NCBI RefSeq assembly: GCF_014199625.1
Contig: NZ_JACHNY010000015.1
Span: 1-44,516, forward strand
Direction: 5' to 3'
DNA length: 44,516 nucleotides
Origin: Sphingomonas abaci
GTDB taxonomy: Bacteria; Pseudomonadota; Alphaproteobacteria; Sphingomonadales; Sphingomonadaceae
Below the pieces are notes generated by a model. The model was not told where the DNA came from. It did not search any database and saw only the letters and a list, made by a program, of their open reading frames with translations. Of the stretch, positions 16,904 to 24,727 are shown piece after piece (positions within the stretch are counted from its first letter, which is position 1; the number at the start of each line of letters is the position of its first letter). A program made the translations under genes and the position numbers.

Positions 16904-17140
16904 ATGACGGTCGGCCGGGATTACATGTTGAAGAAGACCAGCGGCCCGTCGGGTCCCAAATATCTCCTGGATACCAAGGTCGTGCCCCGGCTGGTCAACA
17001 CGGCCGGCACGGCGGAGGTGTGGCTCGACCGTGCGGCGGTGCGGCTGGGCCAGCGTCCCGCGGTGCTGGTCGCGGGCGCGGCGGGGCTCGCGGCGGCCCT
17101 GCTGTTCGGGGCGCTGCGACGGGGCAACGCCGCGACGTAG
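16904..17140 (+). CDS. Small protein with C-terminal membrane anchor
   Basis: A 78-residue frame starting at ATG behind AAGGAAATTT. It has a polar N-terminus (MLKKTSGPSGPKYLLDTKVV) and a hydrophobic C-terminal segment (PAVLVAGAAGLAAALLFGAL). Divergent from the YdeP-type gene. No family recognised; an internal ATG at 16925 is an alternative start. Confidence 0.5.
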   Translation: MTVGRDYMLKKTSGPSGPKYLLDTKVVPRLVNTAGTAEVWLDRAAVRLGQRPAVLVAGAAGLAAALLFGALRRGNAAT

Positions 17141-17242
17141 AAGGGCGGGGCGGCCGGCGCGGGCCGCCCCCTGCTCGCGAGCTTCGTCTGCGAGGCCTCT
17201 CCGAGCTCTTGCCGGCGCGGGAGCCCGGCCGTTGAGCCCCCC

Positions 17243-17992
17243 TCAGCCCGTCTTCTGGATCAGCGGCTCGATCCGCAGATTGACGATGTCGCAGGTCGCC
17301 GAGCGCGTCAGGACGAACAGGATCGCCTCGGCCACCTCTTCGGGCGGGAGCATCCGGCCCGCCGCGACCGCTGCGCGCTTTTCCTCGTCGCTGCATTCCT
17401 GCATGTCGGTGTCGATCGAGCCGGGCTGGATCACGCTCACCCTGATGCCCTTGTCCGCCACTTCCTTGCGCAACGTCTCGGCGAAGGCCTGGATGCCGGC
17501 CTTGGTGGCGGCATAGACGCTTTCGCCCGCCGCCTTGATCTCGGTGCTGATCGACCCGACGAACAGCAGATGACCGCCGCCCTGCCGCGCCATGCGCAGG
17601 ATGGCGGCGCGGGCGCAGGCGAGATAGCCTGTCAGGTTGGTGTCGATGACGTAGCGCCAGTCCTGGTCCGCCATCTCGTGGACCGGCTGCGCGCCCAGCG
17701 CGGCGCAGGCGACCAGCATGTCGATACCGCCCAGCCGCTCGTCCAGCGCGGCGAAAACCCGGTCGATCCCGTCCGCCGTGGCGGCATCCACGGCCAGGCC
17801 GCCGACATCGCCGTCGACGCCGGCCAGGGCCTCGTCCAGCGCCGCCTGGTGCCGGCCGAAGGTCAGGATGCGGGCGCCCGACGCTGCCAGCGCGTGGAGC
17901 GTGGCGCGCCCGATGCCGGTGGTGCCGCCGGTCAGCAGGATGCGCTTGCCGGCCAGATCGGTGCGGGAAGAGGTCGTGGAAGGCAGGGTCAT
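17243..17992 (-). CDS. Short-chain dehydrogenase/reductase (SDR)
   Basis: A 249-residue classical SDR: NAD(P)-binding TGGTTGIGRAT near residues 20-30, catalytic Ser in FVGSIST, YAATK catalytic pair, and IQPGSIDTDM after it. Start at 17992 is chosen because the Rossmann fold begins at residue 15; longer frames overlap the upstream gene. It is the last gene of a three-gene minus-strand operon (MFS transporter, large unassigned protein, SDR), 29 bases after the previous stop. The substrate is probably a sugar or sugar acid, by context only. Confidence 0.9.
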   Translation of the reverse strand: MTLPSTTSSRTDLAGKRILLTGGTTGIGRATLHALAASGARILTFGRHQAALDEALAGVDGDVGGLAVDAATADGIDRVFAALDERLGGIDMLVACAALGAQPVHEMADQDWRYVIDTNLTGYLACARAAILRMARQGGGHLLFVGSISTEIKAAGESVYAATKAGIQAFAETLRKEVADKGIRVSVIQPGSIDTDMQECSDEEKRAAVAAGRMLPPEEVAEAILFVLTRSATCDIVNLRIEPLIQKTG

Positions 17993-18021
17993 GGCTATTC
18001 CCAGGTCAGGATCAGGCGCCC

Positions 18022-20217
18022 TTAGGCGGGCACGCAATAATCGACGCGGTCGGAATGGATCGCGTCGGGCTCGATGGTCGCACCGCTGGCGGTGGTGACG
18101 TGGCTGGCGGTCAATGTGCGCCGCTTCACCCGGACGAGGCGCAGCCAGGCGGTGCGCGTCTCGCCTCCGTCGAGCAGGATCGACAGCGCATGGTCGCCGA
18201 CCCGCTCGACCGCGCGGACCAGCAGGTCGCAATACAGCCGGAACGGCGCGCCCTCGACATGGTGGAAGGCGCGCGAAGCGAAGATGAAGGCCGCGCCCGC
18301 GCCGTACACCTCCTGCCCGACCTGGCCCGCCGGCTGCCCATCCGGATAAAGATCCTCGACCGGGAAGGAGAGCGTCCGGTCGATATGGCCATTGGCCTCG
18401 CGCTGGGTCTCGGCGAGCGCGTCGGCCGGCAAGGCGTCAGGATAATAATACCAGGCGCGCGATAGGGCATGGCGGCAATATTCGCCGATCAGCATCCGCG
18501 CCTCCGGCTCCAGCTCGGGGCCGCCGTCGTTCAGATACTGTTCGAACGCGACGAAGCTGTCGAAACACTCGTACAAGGCCATGTACGGCGCATCTTGGAG
18601 GCAGGTGACCGCCAGGAACGTCGCGTAATGCGCGGCATGGCCGATCTGGCTGTCCCACAACACCGCATTGTGCAGGAAGCTGGCGAGATAGACATAACTC
18701 TGCTCGCGATAGACGCCCTGATTGGTGATCCGCCACAGCCGCATGCAGGCGGCCGCGCCCCAGGCGGTCAGGTTCGCCTGATAGTTGATGGCGAAGCCCA
18801 GGCCGATCGCCGCGTCGATGGCCGCGCGCGCCTCGTCCAGATACTGCTTGTCGTCGGTCAGTTCGAACGCCTGAAGCATCACCCAGGCATAGATGCCGCC
18901 GACATCGGTCTGGCCGCGCCCGTCGACCGGCGCCGCTTCGGTGATGACCGAGAAGTCGGTGACGTCATATTCGATCGGCCAGCGATACGCGAAATGCCGC
19001 GCCGCCTTCACGCCATATCCGATCGCCTTCAGGAACAGCGCGCGCGCCGCACCGTCGCCGTCCAGCGCCAGCCGGCCGAGATTGAGCAGCGGGTGGTAGA
19101 GATACCAGCTGTCCACCGCATCGGCGTTCTTGTCCTTGCCGACATTGGGCAGGTAGCGGCGCAGGGTGCCGAGCGCCTCGTCGAAGAATTTGGGTAGTCC
19201 CGCCTTCAGCTCCGCTTCCAGCGGATGCGGCTCGCCACGCCAGCGGCCCCATTGGTGGAGCGCGGCGACGACCGACATCTGCACCATGATGTCCGGATAT
19301 TCGGCGCCGGTGTAGGGATGGACGTAGCGGTGGCCGTAATGGCGGATCGTCGCCGTCGGGGCCTCGTCCAGGTCGCGGGCGGCGCGCTCGGCCCGGTCCA
19401 GCCAGTCGCGATAGGCGACCGGGGGCGGGTCGAGCAGGTCATAGGCGCTGCCCAGCATCTGCACGAATCGGCGCGCGGATTCGCGCTCGTGCGGCGGGGC
19501 TTGGTGGCGGAACACTAGGATGGTGTCGGACAGCGTCACCGGCTCGCCCGCCGCCAATGTAACTGCGGCCGGGTCGGCGTTCGGCTCGGGGACCGGCAGC
19601 GCATAGCCGAGCTCCGGCCAGGCACCCCCGACCACGTCGCGTGGAACCGTGCCGGTCGCGCGGAAATAGGCGTTCGAGGCGGTCAGGTTCTGGATGTAGA
19701 GAACGTTGCCGAAGCCGGGTTCGTCGATGCGGAAATAGAGGAGCGCGGTGTTGAGCCCGCGCTGCGACGCCTCGACCACCCCTTGCGCGCCGAACGGATC
19801 GTCCCGGACCCCCAGCGGATAGAGATCGCGCGGCGCGAAGGGCAGGATGGTCGGCCTGGCGGGAGTGAAGCGGGTGACGATGCGCAATCGCTCGACCGCG
19901 TGGCGGTCGACGACGAAGGACAGGACATGCTCGCCCATCGCGCTGGTTAGGCGCAGGCGGGCGGCTTCGCCCGCCTGCGCCGGCAGCGCCGAACAGTCGA
20001 AGGCGACGGGCAGATAGGCGGCCCGGATCGCCAGTCCGCCACCCGCCGCCCGCCGCACGATCGCGAAGACGGACTCGGCGCTCCGATGCAGCGCGACGGC
20101 CAGGTCGCCGATCGCGAACTGCGCCAGCATTTCGGGATCGCCGCGCAGCATCTCGCCCAGTTCGAGAAGGTGCGGGCTGATCGCGGGCGGCATCTGGGCG
20201 GTCGCCGTTCGGGGCAT
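18022..20217 (-). CDS. Large unassigned protein, probable (alpha/alpha)-toroid enzyme
   Basis: A 731-residue protein without a signal peptide. The first 270 residues look beta-rich (FVVDRHAVERLRIVTRF, NVLYIQNLTASNAYF). The rest is a long series of paired helices rich in aromatic residues (RHYGHRYVHPYTGAEYPDIM, DSWYLYHPLLNLGRL, GIYAWVMLQAFELT, SYVYLASFLHNAVLWDSQIG, ALSRAWYYYPDALP), the look of six-hairpin-type glycosidases and lyases. I cannot name the family. It lies between an MFS transporter and an SDR and is divergent from a zinc dehydrogenase, so a role in breaking down an imported saccharide is plausible. Start at 20217 follows GGAG; a longer frame from 20283 is possible. Confidence 0.8.
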   Translation of the reverse strand: MPRTATAQMPPAISPHLLELGEMLRGDPEMLAQFAIGDLAVALHRSAESVFAIVRRAAGGGLAIRAAYLPVAFDCSALPAQAGEAARLRLTSAMGEHVLSFVVDRHAVERLRIVTRFTPARPTILPFAPRDLYPLGVRDDPFGAQGVVEASQRGLNTALLYFRIDEPGFGNVLYIQNLTASNAYFRATGTVPRDVVGGAWPELGYALPVPEPNADPAAVTLAAGEPVTLSDTILVFRHQAPPHERESARRFVQMLGSAYDLLDPPPVAYRDWLDRAERAARDLDEAPTATIRHYGHRYVHPYTGAEYPDIMVQMSVVAALHQWGRWRGEPHPLEAELKAGLPKFFDEALGTLRRYLPNVGKDKNADAVDSWYLYHPLLNLGRLALDGDGAARALFLKAIGYGVKAARHFAYRWPIEYDVTDFSVITEAAPVDGRGQTDVGGIYAWVMLQAFELTDDKQYLDEARAAIDAAIGLGFAINYQANLTAWGAAACMRLWRITNQGVYREQSYVYLASFLHNAVLWDSQIGHAAHYATFLAVTCLQDAPYMALYECFDSFVAFEQYLNDGGPELEPEARMLIGEYCRHALSRAWYYYPDALPADALAETQREANGHIDRTLSFPVEDLYPDGQPAGQVGQEVYGAGAAFIFASRAFHHVEGAPFRLYCDLLVRAVERVGDHALSILLDGGETRTAWLRLVRVKRRTLTASHVTTASGATIEPDAIHSDRVDYCVPA

Positions 20218-20304
20218 CCGACAACTCCGACAAGGGACGATGATAGGCCGTAATCCGCCGAAAAAGCCCCGAGTTCCGGGCATTTCCGACCACCGTAAAC
20301 TGCG

Positions 20305-21864
20305 TCAGTGGGTTTTCGCCGCATGCGCCTGCTGCGCCCGTTTCAGCCGGATGCGGACCCGCGCGTCGCGCAGCAGCGCGCCCGGCAAATCGGTCGCGGC
20401 GCGCAGGCCCGCGACCGAGGAGATGTTGCGGATGCTGCGCCGCGTCTCGTTCAGCACCTGCCCCACCATCGCCCGCCGCTCGATCTCGCCTTCCTCGCGG
20501 ACCAGCGACAAGCGGTGGATGGCATAGAGACCGATCAGCCCGGCGAGCAGGAAATAGAAATCCCAGGCGGCCAGCGTGATCGGCAGGGTGAAGACGCCGT
20601 TGGGGCTGCGCCAGCGCGCCAGCAGCTCGAACTGGCGCGCGGCGAAGAACTGCGCCAGCAGCCCGCCCAGGATCGGCGCGATCCCGGCGGCCACGGCGGT
20701 GGTCATCGCATTGGTCGCGACATAGGCGGTGGCCGACCCCTTGGGCGACAGTTTCAGGGCGATGTTGGTGCTGGCCAGCGTCACCCCGGCGATGGTCGCG
20801 CCCATCACCAGGTGCAGCGCGACCAGCCACAGCTTCACCACCGTCCGGTCGCCGAACTGCGACGCGCCGATCATCGCGACGATCGCCAGGATATAGGCGG
20901 GCGCACACACCGCCAGCACGGACGTGTTGGCGAACCGGTCGCTCAACCGGCCCCAGAGCCGCAGCGCCAGCAGATTGGCGACCTGGCTCGCCACGCTCAG
21001 CAACAGGACGAAACTGACCGCGAAGTGGAGCTGGCGGACGATGAAGACGGTGAAGAATGGCGTCGCCAGGTTGATCGCGAACTGCCAGCTCGCCACGAAG
21101 ACCAGCAGCCGGCGGAAATTCGGATCGCCCAGCGGCTGGCGCAGCAGGGCGCGCAGCGCGACCGGCCCCTCGGCCGGCGGCATGACCGGCTCCGGCATCA
21201 TCGCGACAATTTGTGCGCTGATCAGGCCGGTGACGCAGCCGGCCGCGAACATCGCCGCGAAGACCAGGTCGCGCGCCGTCGATCCCGCCGGGGTCCGGTC
21301 CAGCGCCAGCGCGGCGGCCAGCCCCAGCACCAGGCTGATCGCGGTCAGCCAGATGGTGCGGCGCGCGAACACGTCGCCCAGTCGCTCCTCCGGGGCCAGG
21401 TCGCGCATCCACGCATTCCAGGCGCATCCGCCTACCGCGCCCAGCCCGCACAGCAGCATCTGCGCCGCCAGGAACAGGAGGAGCGCGGTCGTCTCGCTGG
21501 AAAAGGCCAGCACCGCCATCAGCGCCAGCATCGTGCGCCCGACCAGGCTGGTCACGACCGCGATCCGCTTGCGCCGGCGCCATCGCTCAACCAGCTGGAT
21601 GGCGGGCAGTTGCAGCAGCTGCGCCAGGAAGGGCATGGCGGCGAGCGTGCCGACCATCAGGTTCGACGCGCCCAGGTGCAGCGCGAAGGCGGTCAGGATC
21701 ACGCCGCTGGTCAGCGCGGCCGCCCCGCCCGAGAAGATCGCCTCGATCACCAGCAGCCGCAAGCCGCGCTCCCGGTTGGCAAGGCTCAGGTCTGGCTGCG
21801 GCTCCAACGACATCGCGCCCGGCAACGCCCCAAACACCGTCCCAGCCGCCGAACCCTGATCCAT
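20305..21864 (-). CDS. Major facilitator superfamily transporter
   Basis: A 519-residue inner-membrane transporter with about twelve hydrophobic segments (VILTAFALHLGASNLMVGTL, LLLFLAAQMLLCGLG, AISLVLGLAAALAL, LLLSVASQVANLLALRL) and the cytoplasmic MFS-like motif LWGRLSDRFANTSV in the second half. A basic 60-residue C-terminal tail is present. First gene of the operon with the unassigned enzyme (87 bases) and the SDR, divergent from the zinc dehydrogenase across 62 bases. Substrate unknown; an oligosaccharide or sugar acid fits the context. Confidence 0.9.
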   Translation of the reverse strand: MDQGSAAGTVFGALPGAMSLEPQPDLSLANRERGLRLLVIEAIFSGGAAALTSGVILTAFALHLGASNLMVGTLAAMPFLAQLLQLPAIQLVERWRRRKRIAVVTSLVGRTMLALMAVLAFSSETTALLLFLAAQMLLCGLGAVGGCAWNAWMRDLAPEERLGDVFARRTIWLTAISLVLGLAAALALDRTPAGSTARDLVFAAMFAAGCVTGLISAQIVAMMPEPVMPPAEGPVALRALLRQPLGDPNFRRLLVFVASWQFAINLATPFFTVFIVRQLHFAVSFVLLLSVASQVANLLALRLWGRLSDRFANTSVLAVCAPAYILAIVAMIGASQFGDRTVVKLWLVALHLVMGATIAGVTLASTNIALKLSPKGSATAYVATNAMTTAVAAGIAPILGGLLAQFFAARQFELLARWRSPNGVFTLPITLAAWDFYFLLAGLIGLYAIHRLSLVREEGEIERRAMVGQVLNETRRSIRNISSVAGLRAATDLPGALLRDARVRIRLKRAQQAHAAKTH

Positions 21865-21926
21865 CTCATTGAATCTTGGCGATTCAACCGGCCATATCAG
21901 CGGCCCTTCGATGCAGGAGTCCCGCC

Positions 21927-22979
21927 ATGAAGGCCGCCCGCAAGACCGCCGATGGACGTTTCGAGATCGCCGAGGTCGACGACCCGGTCCTGCCCGCCGA
22001 CGACTGGGTCAAGGCGCGGGTGCGGATGGCGGGGATCTGCGGCACCGACCTGCGCCATTGGGAGAAGGCGGAGGCGGAGCTCCACTGCTGCATCATGGGC
22101 CATGAACTGGCGGGCGAGGTGGTGGAGGTGGGCGCGGCCGTCACCCGGGTCGCGCTCGGCGACCGGGTGCTGATCGAGTCCGTGCTCGGCTGCGGCCACT
22201 GCGCCTGGTGCCGGGTGGAGCAATATAATCGCTGCCCGGATCTCTATCCCACCCGCCGCGCCAGCGTCTCGCGCGCCTATGCCGAATATGTGATCGGGCC
22301 GCAGCACAAGTTCCACCCGCTCCCCGACCGGGTCGGCTTCGACGACGCGGCGCTGCTCGACACCTATGCCGTCGCGCTCCACGCCCAGCATCTGTCCGGC
22401 CTGACGATCGGGTCGCGCGTGGCGATCATCGGGGCGGGGCCAATCGGGCTGGGCCAGCTGATGCTCGCCAAGGCGAGCGGGGCGGTGGTGACGATCATCG
22501 ACCCGCTGCCCCACGCCCTGGCGCTGGCCGAACGGCTGGGCGCGGACCGGATCGTCCAGGCCGGCGAGGCGGAGCCCGAGGCGGCGGTCCGCGCGATGAC
22601 CGAGGATCGCGGCGCCGACATCGTCTTCGAATGCGCGGGCGGCGAGTCGATGCCGGAGACGCTGCCGCTCGCCACGCGGCTGGTGCGGCGCGGGGGCGTG
22701 GTGGTGATCGTCGGCGGCTTCGACGCGGGCACGATCGCCATTCCGCTGGAGTGGCAGCGCATCCAGATGTCCGAAATCCGGCTGATCCCCAGCGCCAGCT
22801 TCGCCTTCCACGACATCCATGCCGAGCAGCTGGAAGTGCTCGACCTGGTGGCGCGCGGCGTGCTGGAGACGCAGGCGCTGATCACCCATCGCTTCCCGCT
22901 CGACCGGATCAACGAGGCGTTCGCAGTGGCGCAGGACCGTCGCCGGACCGGCGCGATCTTCGTCGGACTGACCGTGTAG
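21927..22979 (+). CDS. Zinc-dependent alcohol/sugar-alcohol dehydrogenase (MDR)
   Basis: A 350-residue medium-chain dehydrogenase. The catalytic zinc region is GICGTDLRHW and GHELAGEVVEVGAAV; the structural zinc loop is GCGHCAWCRVEQYNRCPD; the NAD-binding fold is VAIIGAGPIGLGQLMLAKAS, with DP at the end of the second strand favouring NAD over NADP. It resembles polyol and sugar-acid dehydrogenases such as L-gulonate or threonine dehydrogenase-like enzymes. Start is fixed by GCAGGAGTCCCGCC upstream. Transcribed away from the MFS operon, so a shared regulatory region lies at 21865-21926. Confidence 0.9.
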   Translation: MKAARKTADGRFEIAEVDDPVLPADDWVKARVRMAGICGTDLRHWEKAEAELHCCIMGHELAGEVVEVGAAVTRVALGDRVLIESVLGCGHCAWCRVEQYNRCPDLYPTRRASVSRAYAEYVIGPQHKFHPLPDRVGFDDAALLDTYAVALHAQHLSGLTIGSRVAIIGAGPIGLGQLMLAKASGAVVTIIDPLPHALALAERLGADRIVQAGEAEPEAAVRAMTEDRGADIVFECAGGESMPETLPLATRLVRRGGVVVIVGGFDAGTIAIPLEWQRIQMSEIRLIPSASFAFHDIHAEQLEVLDLVARGVLETQALITHRFPLDRINEAFAVAQDRRRTGAIFVGLTV

Positions 22980-23015
22980 CATCCGCCGCAGCGGTCGGGC
23001 CCGAGACCGCAGGCG

Positions 23016-23073
23016 CCGGGCAGGGGGCACCGCGTCGGGCCACGGCCTGCCCGACGCGGTGCCCCCTGCCCGG
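23016..23073. terminator. Bidirectional terminator, 25-bp perfect stem
   Basis: Between the convergent dehydrogenase and symporter genes lie two perfectly complementary 25-base arms (23016-23040 and 23049-23073) with an 8-base loop CACGGCCT. The arms begin CCGGGCAGGGGGCACC and end CCCCCTGCCCGG. Position and symmetry suit a bidirectional terminator, although the T-run is short. Confidence 0.75.
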
Positions 23074-23084
23074 CCCGTTTCGGC

Positions 23085-24401
23085 TCAGTCCTCCGCGATC
23101 AAGCTGTCGCGGCGGGTGTCGCGCATCCGCAGGTAGACGATCAGCGAGATGCCGATCATCGCGGTGACGTACCAGTAGAAGCCCTGCTCCCACCCGGCGG
23201 CCTTGAACTTCAGCGCGACGAATTCCGCCGTGCCGCCGAACAGGGTGTTGGCCAGCGCATAGGGCAGCGCGACGCCCAGCGCGCGGATATGGGCGGGGAA
23301 CATCTCCGCCTTCACCACCGCATTGATCGAGGTGTAGCCGGTCACGATGATGAGCGCGGCCATCACCAGCAGCCCGGCGGTGAGCATGTCGCGCGTCTGC
23401 TCGAGCGCGGAGAAGATCGGATAGGTGAACAGCATGCCCGACACGCCGAAGGCGATCATCAGCGGCTTGCGCCCGATCCGATCGCTCAGCGCGCCGGCCA
23501 CCGGCTGGAGCAGCATGAACACGAACAGCGTGACTGCGTTGATCTGCGTCGCCGCTTCCTTGGAGAAACCCGAGGTGTTGACCAGGAACTTCTGCATGTA
23601 GATCGAATAAGCATAGAAGGCGAGCGTGCCGCCGGCGGTCAGCAGCATGACCAGCGCGGTCTCCTTCGGATGGTGGCGCAGCAGCGGCAGGAAGCCCGAC
23701 TTGGGCGCGTCGCTGGCCTTGGCGTTCTTGAAGCTCTCCGTCTCCGCCAGGCCGCGACGCAGGCGGAAGACGACCACGGCCAGCACCGCGCCGACCGCGA
23801 AGGGGATGCGCCAGCCCCATTCCTCCAGCGCGGGCTTGCCCATCACGTTCTGGAGCAGGAGCAGGAGCAGAATCGCGAGCAGCTGGCCGGAGATCAGCGT
23901 GACATATTGGAAGCTGGAGAAGAAGCCGCGCCGGTCCTTGCCCGCCATCTCCGACAGATAGGTCGCGCTGGCGCCATATTCGCCGCCCACCGACAGGCCC
24001 TGCATCAGCCGCGCGATGACCAGCAGCGCCGGCGCGACGACCCCGATCGTGGCATAGCCGGGGGTCAGCGCGATGATGAGCGAGCCGGCGCACATCAGCG
24101 TCACCGACAGCGTCAGCCCCGCCTTGCGGCCGTGCCGGTCGGAATAGACGCCCATCACCCAGGCGCCGATCGGCCGCATGACGAAGCCCACCGCGAACAC
24201 CGCCGCAGCGCTCAGCAGCTGCGCGGTCTGGTCGTCGCTGGGGAAGAAGTGCGGCGCGAAATAGAGGGTGAAGGCCGCATAGACATACCAGTCGAACCAT
24301 TCGACCAGGTTGCCGGTCGAGCCGCCGATGATCGATTTCAGCCGCATGTTGGTGGTGGGCGGGGCGGACCCGACCGCCTGGGTCACGGGCGTCGTCGCCA
24401 T
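23085..24401 (-). CDS. MHS-family dicarboxylate/proton symporter (KgtP-like)
   Basis: A 438-residue MFS protein of the metabolite:H+ symporter group. Visible family motifs are GNLVEWFDWYVYAAFTLYFA at the first helix, RPIGAWVMGVYSDRHGRKAG after helix 2, LMQGLSVGGEYGASATYLSE in helix 4, GALSDRIGRKPLM and MFPAHIRALGVALPYALAN. It closely resembles alpha-ketoglutarate permease; the exact carboxylate is not determinable here. Start at 24401 follows GGGAGAGATGAC; starts ten or more codons upstream are possible. It may import sugar-derived organic acids. Confidence 0.9.
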   Translation of the reverse strand: MATTPVTQAVGSAPPTTNMRLKSIIGGSTGNLVEWFDWYVYAAFTLYFAPHFFPSDDQTAQLLSAAAVFAVGFVMRPIGAWVMGVYSDRHGRKAGLTLSVTLMCAGSLIIALTPGYATIGVVAPALLVIARLMQGLSVGGEYGASATYLSEMAGKDRRGFFSSFQYVTLISGQLLAILLLLLLQNVMGKPALEEWGWRIPFAVGAVLAVVVFRLRRGLAETESFKNAKASDAPKSGFLPLLRHHPKETALVMLLTAGGTLAFYAYSIYMQKFLVNTSGFSKEAATQINAVTLFVFMLLQPVAGALSDRIGRKPLMIAFGVSGMLFTYPIFSALEQTRDMLTAGLLVMAALIIVTGYTSINAVVKAEMFPAHIRALGVALPYALANTLFGGTAEFVALKFKAAGWEQGFYWYVTAMIGISLIVYLRMRDTRRDSLIAED

Positions 24402-24727
24402 GTCATCTCTCCCGTTATCGTTCATTGTCACTGTCGCACACGGACCCGGTGGGTCCGAAAAGGTGAAGCAGGATCAGGATGCGCGCGCGTGAAGCCGGGG
24501 TAAATCAGCCATTTGAAAAATATAATTCTCTTCATTCTCAGGTGGTTAGTTTGGTGCAGCGACCTCGGGCGCGTCTGCCCTGTGCGATAATCCGCACGTT
24601 ACCGCCCGGCGGATTGCCGCATCCGGCAGAGCGGGCGGATCGGACGGGGACAAATGGCGGTCGCCATCGCCCGCCCGCATCGTCTATCGCCGGAGGCGTG
24701 CAACCGTCCGCCAACAAGGGATTTACG
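24402..24727. promoter_or_regulatory. Divergent region between symporter and GH3 genes
   Basis: A 326-bp gap holding the promoters of two divergent genes. A perfect -10-like TATAAT lies at 24519-24524 in an AT-rich patch (TTTGAAAAATATAATTCTC), with no clear -35 at the right spacing. No gene is supported here: the frame entering GH3 from upstream looks non-coding. Confidence 0.4.

Noticed and set aside
20308..21930. Plus-strand 540-codon frame opposite the MFS transporter
   Set aside because: Arg/Gln/Asp/His-rich antisense shadow without domains; the opposite strand encodes clear membrane helices.
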